Made by a program: the position numbers and the translations under genes
Notes under the pieces: model-generated
The model's input: only the letters and a program-made list of their open reading frames with translations
Told to the model about the DNA's origin: nothing
Databases searched by the model: none
From: Gemmatimonas sp.
GTDB lineage: Bacteria > Gemmatimonadota > Gemmatimonadetes > Gemmatimonadales > Gemmatimonadaceae
Length of the DNA stretch: 64,000 nucleotides
Direction of reading: 5' to 3'
Assembly (NCBI RefSeq): GCF_031426495.1
Contig: NZ_JANPLK010000017.1
Span: forward strand, 62,001-126,000
Part shown: in pieces, positions 48,564 to 58,039 of the stretch
Position numbering within the stretch: the first letter of the stretch is position 1
Layout of the letters: every line of letters begins with the position of its first letter

Positions 48564-49870
48564 GCTCACGTCGCACGATTGAATTCGCCCTCGGCACGAG
48601 CGGACTGGACGCGCAGGGCATGCCGCTGCGCGCGCCGCTCGTCGCACAGGGTGGCCAGGCGGTCGCGCTCGACACACCGGTGATGGTGCCTGAGCCCGAG
48701 ATGGACTCCGATCACATGCTGATCAACATCGGACCGCAACACCCGGCGACCCACGGCGTGTTGCGTCTGGTGCTCGAGCTCGATGGCGAAACGGTGGTGC
48801 GCTGCATTCCGCACATCGGCTATTTGCATTGCGGCTTCGAAAAGATCGGCGAGTACCGCCAGTACAATCAGATCATCCCATGGACCGATCGCGAAGACTA
48901 CCTCAACTCGCCGGGTAACAACGTCGCGTTCGTACTCGGCGCCGAGCGACTGTTCGGCGTGGGCATGACCGACCGTTGCAAAGTGCTTCGCGTCATCCTT
49001 ATGGAGCTGTCGCGCATCATCTCGCACTTGGTGTGGTTGGGTACGACGTCGGTGGACCTTGGCGCGTTCACGCCGTTCCTGTGGCTGTACCAGGAACGCG
49101 AGAACGTGTACAACCTGCTCGAGGGGTGGGTCGGTGCGCGCCTCACCACCACCGCGACACGCGTTGGTGGGATGGCAGCCGACATTCCCGACGGCTGGCT
49201 CGACGGGCTGCGCGCATTCCTCCGCGGCTTCCCGAAGACGCTGGAGGAATCGGTGCGCATGCTCGAGACCAACGCCATCTGGGCCGGTCGGACGGTTGGA
49301 TTGGGGGCGATGAGTGCGCAGGAAGCGGTGAACGCCGGACTCTCCGGCCCGATGCTTCGCGCGTCGGGCGTGGCCTACGATGTCCGCAAGGACTTTCCGT
49401 ATCTCGACTACGAGACCTACGACTTCGACGTCGTGGTGGGGACCGCCGGAGACGTGTACGATCGCTTCCTCGTGCGCGTGGAAGAGATGCGACAGAGTGT
49501 GCGCATTCTCGAGCAGGCGCTGCAGCGGTTGCCCGACGGCCCGGTGAATATCAACGATCCGCGTCTGATTCTGCCGCCGAAGCACAAGGCGACGAGTGAG
49601 ATGGAATCGATGATCCATCACTTCAAGCTCGTCATGGAAGGCCCGCGTCCGCCGGCCGGCGAATGCTACGTGCCGGTAGAAAGTCCGAAGGGTGAGAAGG
49701 GCTACTACATGGTCAGTGACGGCACGTCGAAGCCCGTGCGTTGGCGCATCCGTCCGCCCTCGTTCGTGAACCTGTCGGCTATTCCAAAGATGGTGGAAGG
49801 ACATTTGCTGTCGGACGTGATCGCGATCAACGCCAGCATCGACATCGTGATGGGAGAGATCGACCGGTGA
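48560..49870 (+). CDS. nuoD: NADH-quinone oxidoreductase subunit D
   Basis: A 436-residue 49-kDa subunit forming the quinone site with NuoB. INIGPQHPATHGVLR has the catalytic His; IGYLHCGFEKIGEY and TDREDYLNS are conserved; the chain ends with IDIVMGEIDR, the family C-terminus. A 45-residue N-terminal lead precedes the conserved part. It overlaps nuoC and nuoE by 4 nt each. Confidence 0.96.
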   Translation: MSSRRTIEFALGTSGLDAQGMPLRAPLVAQGGQAVALDTPVMVPEPEMDSDHMLINIGPQHPATHGVLRLVLELDGETVVRCIPHIGYLHCGFEKIGEYRQYNQIIPWTDREDYLNSPGNNVAFVLGAERLFGVGMTDRCKVLRVILMELSRIISHLVWLGTTSVDLGAFTPFLWLYQERENVYNLLEGWVGARLTTTATRVGGMAADIPDGWLDGLRAFLRGFPKTLEESVRMLETNAIWAGRTVGLGAMSAQEAVNAGLSGPMLRASGVAYDVRKDFPYLDYETYDFDVVVGTAGDVYDRFLVRVEEMRQSVRILEQALQRLPDGPVNINDPRLILPPKHKATSEMESMIHHFKLVMEGPRPPAGECYVPVESPKGEKGYYMVSDGTSKPVRWRIRPPSFVNLSAIPKMVEGHLLSDVIAINASIDIVMGEIDR

Positions 49871-50418
49871 GTCATGGCCCTTCAGCCAGCGGCGGCGCGC
49901 TCGTCGCGGCCCCGCCGCACGGCACGCACCACGAGGAACCGCATGCGCCGGTCTTCGTCGGCGAGACGCGTGTCGAACTCGATCGCATTTTGTCGCGATA
50001 TCCCACCAAACAGGCGGCGTTGCTGCCGGCCTTGTGGATGCTACAGGACGCCCGCGGCTGGGTGAGTGAGGGTGGGATCGAAGAAGTCGCCGCCGCGCTC
50101 GACATTACACCGGCGTACGTGAAGGGCGTCGTGAGTTTCTACACGATGTACCACCAACATCCGGTCGGTCGCCACTTCATCCAGGTGTGCACCACGACGC
50201 CGTGCAACGTGTGCGGGGCGGAAGACGTCGTGAGTTCGCTGCTCGAGCACACGGGATGTGGCGACCTCGGACTCACGAGCGCCGATGGCCGCTTCACCGT
50301 GATCGAGGTCGAGTGCCTTGGCGCCTGCGGCTTCGCCACGCCGATCATGATCAACAACGATTTTGTGGAGTCGGTGACACCGGAGTCGGTGCCGCGGATT
50401 CTATCGGAGCTGAAGTAA
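49867..50418 (+). CDS. nuoE: NADH-quinone oxidoreductase subunit E
   Basis: A 183-residue thioredoxin-like subunit holding [2Fe-2S] cluster N1a. The cysteine pairs are CTTTPCNVCG and ECLGACGFAT. The GTG start overlapping nuoD TGA (GTGA) gives a short His/Pro-rich leader before RVELDRILSRYPTK. Its TAATG end is shared with nuoF. Confidence 0.94.
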   Translation: MSHGPSASGGALVAAPPHGTHHEEPHAPVFVGETRVELDRILSRYPTKQAALLPALWMLQDARGWVSEGGIEEVAAALDITPAYVKGVVSFYTMYHQHPVGRHFIQVCTTTPCNVCGAEDVVSSLLEHTGCGDLGLTSADGRFTVIEVECLGACGFATPIMINNDFVESVTPESVPRILSELK

Positions 50419-51746
50419 TGGGGTACCCGCATCCGTCGCATGCACGTGAGACGCCGATCCTGTCGAAGTACTTCGGCGATCCCGAGGCGCGTACCCTCGC
50501 AGGGTGGCGCTCGCGCGGTGGTTACGAAGCGCTCGAAAAGGCGTTGAATAGCGATCCGCAGGAGTTGCAGACCGTCGTCAAGGACTCTGGCTTGCGCGGA
50601 CGTGGGGGTGCCGGCTTTCCGACGGGCATGAAGTGGTCGTTCATGAAACCCGACGGCAAGACGCATTACCTCTGCTGCAATGCCGACGAGTCGGAGCCGG
50701 GCACGTTCAAGGATCGTGAGATCATGCGCTGGACACCGCACGGACTCGTGGAGGGCGTCGCGCTGGCCGCGCATGCGATCTACGCGCAAACGGCGTACAT
50801 CTACATCCGCGGTGAGTTCACCGAGCCCTACGCCCGTGTGTGCGCGGCCGTCGAAGAAGCGTACGCCGCCGGCATTCTCGGGCCGAACGCGATGGGCTCG
50901 GGCAAGCACGTCGATGTGCACGTGCATCGTGGCGCCGGCGCATACATCTGCGGCGAAGAAACGGCGCTTATGAACTCGCTGGAGGGGCGCCGCGGCAATC
51001 CGCGTATCAAGCCGCCGTTTCCCGCTGTCGCCGGACTCTTCGGCAAGCCGACGACGATCAACAACGTCGAGACGCTTGCCACGGTCCCGTACATCATCAA
51101 GAACGGCGCCGAGTGGTACAAGCAGTTCGGTCGTCCGGACAATCCCAAGAGCATTGGCACGAAGCTGTTCTCCGTGTGCGGTAACATCAGCCGTCCGGGC
51201 AACTACGAAGTCGCGCTGGGATTTCCGTTCAAGGATTTCCTGTATGACCTGTGTGGTGGTCCGCTCGAAGGTCGCGAGATCAAGGCGGTGATTCCCGGCG
51301 GCTCCTCGGTCCCCATCCTCACGCGCGAGGAGGCCGAAGGGGCGATCATGGATTACGAAGGTATGGTCGCGGCGGGAACCATGCTCGGATCCGGCGGCGT
51401 GATCGTGTTCGACGATCGCCAGGACATGGTGCGCCAGATCGCGCGCCTTACGCGCTTCTACGCGCACGAGAGCTGCGCCCAGTGCACACAGTGCCGCGAA
51501 GGCACCGCGTGGATCACGCGGATCATGGAACGTATCCGCGATGGGCAGGGCACGGCCGAGGATCTCGACACGCTCGTCGCTATTTCCGATGGCATGAGTG
51601 GCAAGACCATTTGCGTGCTCAGCGATTCCTGCGCGACGCCGGTAATGTCCGGACTCAAGAAGTTCCGACACGAATTCGAGGCGAAGATCGCTGCGAACAA
51701 GTCGGTAGTCACCGTACCGGGGGCGTTCCGCGCCTCCGCCGCGTGA
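50418..51746 (+). CDS. nuoF: NADH-quinone oxidoreductase subunit F
   Basis: A 442-residue subunit with FMN, the NADH site and [4Fe-4S] N3. GLRGRGGAGFPTGMKWSF binds NADH/FMN; CNADESEPGTFKDR lines FMN; ESCAQCTQCREGT and the cysteine in SGKTICVLSDS hold N3. It follows nuoE with a one-base overlap and precedes nuoG by 7 nt. Confidence 0.96.
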   Translation: MGYPHPSHARETPILSKYFGDPEARTLAGWRSRGGYEALEKALNSDPQELQTVVKDSGLRGRGGAGFPTGMKWSFMKPDGKTHYLCCNADESEPGTFKDREIMRWTPHGLVEGVALAAHAIYAQTAYIYIRGEFTEPYARVCAAVEEAYAAGILGPNAMGSGKHVDVHVHRGAGAYICGEETALMNSLEGRRGNPRIKPPFPAVAGLFGKPTTINNVETLATVPYIIKNGAEWYKQFGRPDNPKSIGTKLFSVCGNISRPGNYEVALGFPFKDFLYDLCGGPLEGREIKAVIPGGSSVPILTREEAEGAIMDYEGMVAAGTMLGSGGVIVFDDRQDMVRQIARLTRFYAHESCAQCTQCREGTAWITRIMERIRDGQGTAEDLDTLVAISDGMSGKTICVLSDSCATPVMSGLKKFRHEFEAKIAANKSVVTVPGAFRASAA

Positions 51747-51753
51747 GGAGCTG

Positions 51754-53337
51754 ATGGCTGATGTGAAGATGGTGTCGCTTACGATCGAGGGCCGTCCGGT
51801 CACCGTACCGGATGGCATCTCGATTCTTGAAGCGGCCAAAACCGCCGGTGTGCTGATTCCGCACTACTGCTACCACCCGGGACTGCCGGTGGCTGGCGTG
51901 TGCCGGATGTGCCTCGTTGAAGTCGAGAAGTTTCCGAAACTCGCGCCGGCGTGCGCCACCTCGGTCGGGGAGGGGCAAGTGGTGCACGTGCACTCTCCCA
52001 AGGCGCTCGAGGCGCGCAAGGGCGTGCTCGAGTTCCTGCTCATCAATCATCCGCTCGACTGCCCGATCTGTGATCAGGCCGGCGAATGCGAGCTGCAGGA
52101 CTACACCTTCGCAGAAGGGCGCGCCGACTCGCGGTACCGCGAGCCGAAGCGCTTCAACCCGGTGGAGGATTTCGGCGGCGATGTGCTGTATGTGCAGAAC
52201 CGTTGCATTCTGTGCACGCGCTGCGTGCGCTTCATGTCGGACGTCGCGCAGGATCCGGTGTTGAATGTGTCGGAGCGCGGTGATCGTGCATTCATCGGCA
52301 AGGCCGAAGGGCACGACCTCACGAATCCATGGGCTGGGAACGTGGTTGATCTCTGCCCGGTAGGCGCGCTGCTTTCGAAGGACTTCCTGAATCGCGCGCG
52401 GGCGTGGGAGCTTGATCGCGCACCGACCGTGTGCACGGGATGCAGCCAGGGCTGCAACGCCGTTGCAGAGACGCGCGACAACGTGGTGGTACGCCTCAAG
52501 CCGCGCGCCAACGATCAGGTGAACCAGTACTACATGTGCGAAGTCGGCCGTCAGGGGTATCGCGAGTTCAATCGCCGGGATCGCGCCGATCAGCCGCTCG
52601 TACGTCGCGGGAACGCGCTGGCGATCGCCGAGTGGGATGACGCGATCGGGAGCGCGGCGCGCGCGCTGGCCGGACGTCGAGTCGTCGTGTTGGCGTCTGC
52701 CAATCTCTCGAACGAAGCGCTGTTTCTCTTGGAGCGCACGCTCGCCGCCATTCATGGTGCGGGGGTGTTCCGCCTCGAGCGTGGAACGGAGGCGCCGCTG
52801 CCGGGCGCACCCGATCTCGCGCTGCGCCGCGAGCGTGCGGCCAACGCGACCGCGGCTCGCCTGCTCGGTTTCGCCGAGACGGATTCGATCGGCTCCACGC
52901 TCGGCGACGGCGATGCCCTGCTGGTCGTGGGTGATCAACTCGAGGGTATCAACTCGGCGGATCTCGACCGCGCATCGTCGATCGTGTACGTAGGTACGGC
53001 GTTGCCGGCGTCGCTCGTCGCGCGCGCGGCGGTGGTGTTGCCGATCACGAACATCCTGGAAGAAGAAGGCACGCTGACGAACCTGCGTGGACGCGTCCAG
53101 CGCTTCCTCCAGGCGAAGGCCGCTCCCGGTGTGGCGCGTCCCACGTGGTACGTACTTGCTGACCTGCTGGTCGCGGTCGGCGGCGACGGACGCTTCTTTA
53201 TGCCGGCCGAGGTGTTCGCAGCCCTCGCCGCCACGCATGCGTCGTTCGCCGGCTTGGACTACGAAGCTCTCGGACTTCGCGGAGTCGCCGTCGTCGACTC
53301 GAGCGCGCCGGCCGACACCGTCGAGGTGACAGCGTGA
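51754..53337 (+). CDS. nuoG: NADH-quinone oxidoreductase subunit G, short form
   Basis: A 527-residue NuoG. Ligand sets can be read directly: C39, C50, C53, C67 (N1b), H99, C103, C106, C112 (N5), C151, C154, C157, C201 (N4), and C227, C230, C234, C262 in CxxCxxxCx27C form, which is the extra N7 cluster motif found in some bacteria. The molybdopterin-oxidoreductase-like C-terminal part is much reduced compared with E. coli (about 900 residues). Position between nuoF and nuoH is canonical. Confidence 0.94.
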   Translation: MADVKMVSLTIEGRPVTVPDGISILEAAKTAGVLIPHYCYHPGLPVAGVCRMCLVEVEKFPKLAPACATSVGEGQVVHVHSPKALEARKGVLEFLLINHPLDCPICDQAGECELQDYTFAEGRADSRYREPKRFNPVEDFGGDVLYVQNRCILCTRCVRFMSDVAQDPVLNVSERGDRAFIGKAEGHDLTNPWAGNVVDLCPVGALLSKDFLNRARAWELDRAPTVCTGCSQGCNAVAETRDNVVVRLKPRANDQVNQYYMCEVGRQGYREFNRRDRADQPLVRRGNALAIAEWDDAIGSAARALAGRRVVVLASANLSNEALFLLERTLAAIHGAGVFRLERGTEAPLPGAPDLALRRERAANATAARLLGFAETDSIGSTLGDGDALLVVGDQLEGINSADLDRASSIVYVGTALPASLVARAAVVLPITNILEEEGTLTNLRGRVQRFLQAKAAPGVARPTWYVLADLLVAVGGDGRFFMPAEVFAALAATHASFAGLDYEALGLRGVAVVDSSAPADTVEVTA

Positions 53338-54722
53338 TGAGTCCTGCTCTCGTTCCGCTGCTCGACCTCGTGAGCTGGTTTCCGGCCGCCGATCCGCAGC
53401 AGCAGCCGAAGGCCATCGGCACGTACGTGCTGGCCAGCGCCATCAAGATTGTCGTGGTGTTCGGCCTGTACATGCTGGGCGTGGCGTTTCTGACGCTCGC
53501 GGAGCGCAAGCTCGCGGCGTGGATTCAGGATCGGCGTGGTCCGAATCGGGCTGGCCCGGGCGGCATCTTGCAGCCCGTCGCTGACGGCATCAAGAATTTC
53601 ATGAAGGAAGAGACGAACCCGGCCGACGCCGACCGTTGGCTCTTTCTCATTGCCCCCGCGCTCGCCTTCATTCCCGCGATGCTGACTTGGGCCGTGCTGC
53701 CGATCGCCTCATCGTTGCCGACGCCGTGGGGGCTGATCGATATGGCCGTCGCTCCGCTGCCCGTGGGATTTCTCTTCACGCTCGCGATCTCGTCGCTTGG
53801 CGTGTACGGCATCGTGCTCGCGGGCTGGTCGTCGAACAACAAGTACGCGCTGCTTGGCGGACTCCGCTCGAGCGCGCAAATGATCTCGTACGAGATCGCC
53901 ATGGGCATGTCGACGATCCCGGTGATCCTGCTGGCCGGTAACGTCTCGCTGACCACCATCGTGCAGCAGCAGTCGCACATGGGTTGGAACGTGCTGTCGC
54001 TCACGGTGGCGTGGTTCACCTTTCTGGTGGCGGCCTTCGCCGAGACGAACCGCTTGCCCTTCGACTTGCCGGAAGCGGAGTCTGAGTTGGTGGCGGGTTA
54101 CCATACCGAGTACAGCGGCATGAAGTTCTCGATGTTCTTCATCGCCGAGTACGCGAACATGGCCACCGTGAGCGGGCTCACGGCCACGCTGTTCTTCGGC
54201 GGCTGGGACATCCCTTTTACGCAGTGGGACAACGTCGGGGCCTATAGCGTGCTCAAGACGCTGGCCACCATGTCCATGTTCGCCATCAAGACCGGCTTCT
54301 TCTTATTCGTGTTCATGTGGGTGCGCTGGACGGTCCCGCGTTTCCGCTACGATCAGCTCATGTCGCTGGGGTGGAGTGTGATGCTTCCGATCGCCCTGGG
54401 CTACATCGTCGTGATCGCGGCCGCCACGCTCGGGCTGGACATGCTCGGTGTTGCTCGCGGACCGATGTTCTCGCTGGCGCTGCTCGGCATGAATATCGTG
54501 ATTATCGCCGTACTGCTCGCCTGGCTGGACAAGGGCAAGTTGATCAGTCCGTCGAGTGCGCGTGTCGGGCCGACCGATCTCGAGCGCCTGCGTGCGCGCG
54601 GACTTGATCTGTCCCGTCGCCAGCTCGCGGCGCAGCGACCATTGGTCGGTGCGCCGGCTTCGGCTGCGTCGCTGGCGCCGCTGCCCGTCACCACTACGTT
54701 GATCGCTGAAGGGGGCGACTGA
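53334..54722 (+). CDS. nuoH: NADH-quinone oxidoreductase subunit H
   Basis: A 462-residue membrane subunit with about eight TM helices that joins the Q site to the proton channels. RRGPNRAGPGGILQPVADG and the loop AETNRLPFDLPEAESELVAG are the defining segments; TEYSGMKF follows. The N-terminus may start at this GTG or at the ATG 3 nt later. A 60-residue polar C-terminal tail after the last helix is longer than usual. Confidence 0.95.
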   Translation: MMSPALVPLLDLVSWFPAADPQQQPKAIGTYVLASAIKIVVVFGLYMLGVAFLTLAERKLAAWIQDRRGPNRAGPGGILQPVADGIKNFMKEETNPADADRWLFLIAPALAFIPAMLTWAVLPIASSLPTPWGLIDMAVAPLPVGFLFTLAISSLGVYGIVLAGWSSNNKYALLGGLRSSAQMISYEIAMGMSTIPVILLAGNVSLTTIVQQQSHMGWNVLSLTVAWFTFLVAAFAETNRLPFDLPEAESELVAGYHTEYSGMKFSMFFIAEYANMATVSGLTATLFFGGWDIPFTQWDNVGAYSVLKTLATMSMFAIKTGFFLFVFMWVRWTVPRFRYDQLMSLGWSVMLPIALGYIVVIAAATLGLDMLGVARGPMFSLALLGMNIVIIAVLLAWLDKGKLISPSSARVGPTDLERLRARGLDLSRRQLAAQRPLVGAPASAASLAPLPVTTTLIAEGGD

Positions 54723-55219
54723 TGGCCATCGGTGTGAAGGTCATGAATCGGCCGCTCGAGCGTGTCAGTTATGTGCGCGCGACGCTGAAGGGCATGGCCA
54801 CGACACTCAAGCACCTCGTGGACCCCCACAAGGTGACGATGCAGTATCCCGAAACCAAATGGGATCTGTCGCCGCGCTGGCGGGGCACGCACCGCATGCT
54901 CACCACGGAGGACGGCAAGGCAAAGTGTGTGGCGTGCGGCCTATGCCCCACGGTCTGCCCGGCCAACTGCATCAAACTCACCCCCGGTGAGGATGAGCAG
55001 GGCAATCGTTATCCGCTCGTGTTCGAGATCGATGAATTCCGCTGCATCTTCTGCGGTTTCTGCCAGGAAGTGTGCCCCGAAGAAGCCATTCATCTCGGTC
55101 GTCACTACGAGAACGCCGAGTTCGATCGCGCATCGTTTGTGTACGACCTCGAGCGCCTGATGGCGCAGACGCATCCGGTGAGCGAACTCTGGGACCCCGC
55201 TGACCCGAAGGGCGAATGA
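54722..55219 (+). CDS. nuoI: NADH-quinone oxidoreductase subunit I
   Basis: A 165-residue ferredoxin-like subunit with clusters N6a and N6b: CVACGLCPTVCPANCI and CIFCGFCQEVCPEEAI. The N-terminal amphipathic helix (TLKHLVDPHKVTMQYPE) lies on the membrane. One-base overlap with nuoH, 4-nt overlap with nuoJ. Confidence 0.96.
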   Translation: MAIGVKVMNRPLERVSYVRATLKGMATTLKHLVDPHKVTMQYPETKWDLSPRWRGTHRMLTTEDGKAKCVACGLCPTVCPANCIKLTPGEDEQGNRYPLVFEIDEFRCIFCGFCQEVCPEEAIHLGRHYENAEFDRASFVYDLERLMAQTHPVSELWDPADPKGE

Positions 55220-55722
55220 ACGGTTTTTACGAGTTTCAGTTCTACCTGTTCTCGCTGCTCGCGATCGCGTCGGCGCTGCTCTTCGTGACGCGCAAGAATC
55301 CCGTGCCGGCCGCGCTCTGGCTGGTCAACGTCATGTTCGCGCTGGCCGGATTGTACGTAATGCTTGACGCGCCCTTCGTCGGCGTGATACAGGTGCTCGT
55401 CTACGCCGGCGCTATCATGGTCGTCTTCGTATTTGTCGTCATGCTGCTCAACCTCGGCCGCAGCGGCATTTCCGATATCCGGTCACTGGGCTCACGCCTT
55501 GGGGCCGGTGCCGTCGGATTGGCGCTGCTGGCGAACTTGCTGGTTGTGCAGCGGCAGAAGATTCCGCGCGTGGCGCTGGCGCCCGAGAGCGACAACGTCG
55601 TGGAAGACGTCGCCGCCTCGCTCTTTACCGATTATCTCGTGGCGTTCGAATTGACCAGTCTCGTGTTGCTGGTAGCGGTCATCGGCGCCGTCCTCCTCGC
55701 CAAGAAGCGGGTGCGACTATGA
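55216..55722 (+). CDS. nuoJ: NADH-quinone oxidoreductase subunit J
   Basis: A 168-residue subunit with five TM helices. VQVLVYAGAIMVVFVFVVML (read as IQVLVYAGAIMVV) is the conserved TM3 region including the pi-bulge helix. Size and neighbours are standard. Confidence 0.94.
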   Translation: MNGFYEFQFYLFSLLAIASALLFVTRKNPVPAALWLVNVMFALAGLYVMLDAPFVGVIQVLVYAGAIMVVFVFVVMLLNLGRSGISDIRSLGSRLGAGAVGLALLANLLVVQRQKIPRVALAPESDNVVEDVAASLFTDYLVAFELTSLVLLVAVIGAVLLAKKRVRL

Positions 55723-56012
55723 TCTCCGAAGCGCTTATCGTCTCGGCGATTCTGTTCGTGATCGGTGTGGTCGGCGTGCTGACCCGCCGCAACGCGATCA
55801 TCCTGTTCATGTGCGCCGAGCTGATGCTCAACGCCGTGAACCTCAGCTTCGTGGCGCTCTCCAAGATGCACAACGTCACGGGCCACGTATTCGTGGTCAT
55901 GGTGATGACGATCGCGGCGGCGGAAGCGGCCGTGGGTCTGGCGATTCTGATCTCGGTGTACCGGCATTTCGGCACCGTTGATTTGTCCTCGCTTCGGACG
56001 CTTCGCGGATGA
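55719..56012 (+). CDS. nuoK: NADH-quinone oxidoreductase subunit K
   Basis: A 97-residue three-helix subunit. The two membrane glutamates needed for proton transfer are in MCAELMLNAVNL and IAAAEAAVGLAI. RRNAIILFM matches the family start of TM2. Confidence 0.95.
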   Translation: MISEALIVSAILFVIGVVGVLTRRNAIILFMCAELMLNAVNLSFVALSKMHNVTGHVFVVMVMTIAAAEAAVGLAILISVYRHFGTVDLSSLRTLRG

Positions 56013-58036
56013 TCCCGACCATGCTTGGCGTGCTCATCGTGCTACCGATCCTTGGCTTCCTCGCCAACGGTTCGATAGCCTTCTTCGGAACGCGGTCGGA
56101 GGGCGACGCTGCGACGACGGCGCGCCACCCGCTCGTCACCCTGATCGGTCCGGGTGTAATTCTGGCCGCGTTCGGCGTCGCTGTCGCCCTGTTCCTCGAC
56201 ATGCAGCGTGCGCCGGAACAGGCGCTGCACATCGTGCGGTACGGGCAGTGGATGCCCGTCGGCAATCTGGTCATCGACTGGAGTCTCCAACTCGACCAGC
56301 TGTCGATTCTGATGGTGCTCGTGATCACCGGAGTCGGCTCACTGATCCATCTGTTCTCCATCGGCTACATGCGCGACGATTCGAGCTACGCGCGGTACTT
56401 CGCCTATCTCAATCTGTTTGTCGCCTTCATGCTGTTACTGGTACTTGGCGCGAGTTACCCGGTGCTCTTCGTGGGCTGGGAAGGCGTCGGTCTGGCCTCC
56501 TACCTGTTGATCGGCTTCTGGTTCAGCGACAAGGCCAATGCCGACGCAGGCAAGAAAGCCTTCGTGGTGAATCGTGTCGGCGACTTCGGATTTCTCGTCG
56601 CCATGTTCCTGATCTGGGTCACGACGCAGCGGCTCGACTTCATCGGTGCCCACGCGGCGTTGAGTGGCATGGCTGGCACGCCGGTGGTGCTGGCGATTGC
56701 GGTATTTCTGTTCATCGGCTGCGCGGGGAAGAGCGCGCAGCTGCCGTTATACATCTGGTTGCCCGACGCCATGGCCGGTCCGACGCCGGTCTCGGCGCTG
56801 ATCCATGCCGCCACGATGGTGACCGCCGGTGTGTATCTCGTGGCGCGGGCCGCTCCGATTTTCTCCGGCGCACCGGAAGCGTCGCTGGTGATCACGGCCG
56901 TCGGTGCGCTCACCGCGCTCTTCGCCGCCACGATCGCGATGCGGCAGTGGGACATCAAGAAAGTACTGGCGTACTCCACAGTGTCACAGCTGGGGTACAT
57001 GTTCATCGGAGTGGGCAGCGGTGCGTACACGGCGGGCGTTTTCCACCTCGTCACGCATGCCTTCTTCAAGGCGTTGCTGTTCCTCGGGGCCGGCTCGGTG
57101 ATTCACGCCATGCACCACGCGTATCACCATACGCATCGCGACGACGACCCGCAGGATCTGCGCAACATGGGGGGGCTGGCCAAGTATATGCCCGCCACTG
57201 CTGCGGCGATGACCCTGGCCACGCTGGCGATTGCGGGCATTCCGCCGCTGGCCGGGTTCTTCTCGAAGGACGAGATCCTCGCGTCGGTCTTTGCGCGCGC
57301 GCACGGCAGCCCTCTTGCCAGCGCATCGTTGCTCGGCGTTCCCGGCAGCACCGTGCTCTACATCGCGTACGGCTTGAGTGTGCTCACGGCGCTGCTGACC
57401 GCGATTTACATGACTCGCATGCTGCTGCTCGCCTTCTACGGCAACAACCGCACGGGGGAGGCAGAGCAGGAGATGCTGCACGAGGCGCCGGCCATCATGA
57501 CTGCGCCGGTGCTGGTGCTCGGTGCCCTGACGCTCGTTGGCGGCTGGCTCAATCTGCCGGCACTGATCCCGATCGGCCCGGTTGGTATCCTGGAACAGTG
57601 GCTCGAGCCAGTCACTGGCAGCAGTGCCACGCGGTTGGCGGGCGCCGGGCATCTCGATCATGCTACGGAAACGATGTTGGTAGCCGTGGCCACGACAGTC
57701 GCTGTGGTCGGCATCGTGATTGCCCTGTTGCGCTACCGGAAGCCCATCGCCGACAAGGCGCACTCGCCGGTCGATGATAGCCTGCTCGCACGTGCATATA
57801 ACGTGGACGGACTCGTGGACGCGATCATCGTGCGACCGATCTCCGCGTTTGCCAGCGTGGTGCTCACCCGCGGCGTGGAGACGGGCGTCGATCGTGCGTT
57901 CAGCGCCGGCGGATCGATGTTGTCGCGCACCGCAGCCCTCGTGGGCAGCAAGTTGCAGGATGGAGACGTGGGGAAGTACGCCTGGCTGTTGGCCGCCGGT
58001 GCGCTCGCGCTTCTGGCTGCCCTCACCCTGAGCTGA
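56009..58036 (+). CDS. nuoL: NADH-quinone oxidoreductase subunit L
   Basis: A 675-residue antiporter-like subunit with many TM helices and the long lateral helix region at its C-terminus. GWEGVGLASYLLIGFW includes the TM5 glutamate; KSAQLPLYIWLPDAMAGPTP carries the TM7 lysine and the conserved tail; ASTVSQLGYMF-like AYSTVSQLGYMFIG follows. An insertion with several histidines (AMHHAYHHTHRDDD) lies near residue 370. Confidence 0.96.
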   Translation: MIPTMLGVLIVLPILGFLANGSIAFFGTRSEGDAATTARHPLVTLIGPGVILAAFGVAVALFLDMQRAPEQALHIVRYGQWMPVGNLVIDWSLQLDQLSILMVLVITGVGSLIHLFSIGYMRDDSSYARYFAYLNLFVAFMLLLVLGASYPVLFVGWEGVGLASYLLIGFWFSDKANADAGKKAFVVNRVGDFGFLVAMFLIWVTTQRLDFIGAHAALSGMAGTPVVLAIAVFLFIGCAGKSAQLPLYIWLPDAMAGPTPVSALIHAATMVTAGVYLVARAAPIFSGAPEASLVITAVGALTALFAATIAMRQWDIKKVLAYSTVSQLGYMFIGVGSGAYTAGVFHLVTHAFFKALLFLGAGSVIHAMHHAYHHTHRDDDPQDLRNMGGLAKYMPATAAAMTLATLAIAGIPPLAGFFSKDEILASVFARAHGSPLASASLLGVPGSTVLYIAYGLSVLTALLTAIYMTRMLLLAFYGNNRTGEAEQEMLHEAPAIMTAPVLVLGALTLVGGWLNLPALIPIGPVGILEQWLEPVTGSSATRLAGAGHLDHATETMLVAVATTVAVVGIVIALLRYRKPIADKAHSPVDDSLLARAYNVDGLVDAIIVRPISAFASVVLTRGVETGVDRAFSAGGSMLSRTAALVGSKLQDGDVGKYAWLLAAGALALLAALTLS

Positions 58037-58039
58037 CCG

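Noticed and set aside
50139..51839. 566-codon minus-strand frame across nuoE/nuoF
   Set aside because: Same reason: antisense to conserved genes, no family resemblance.
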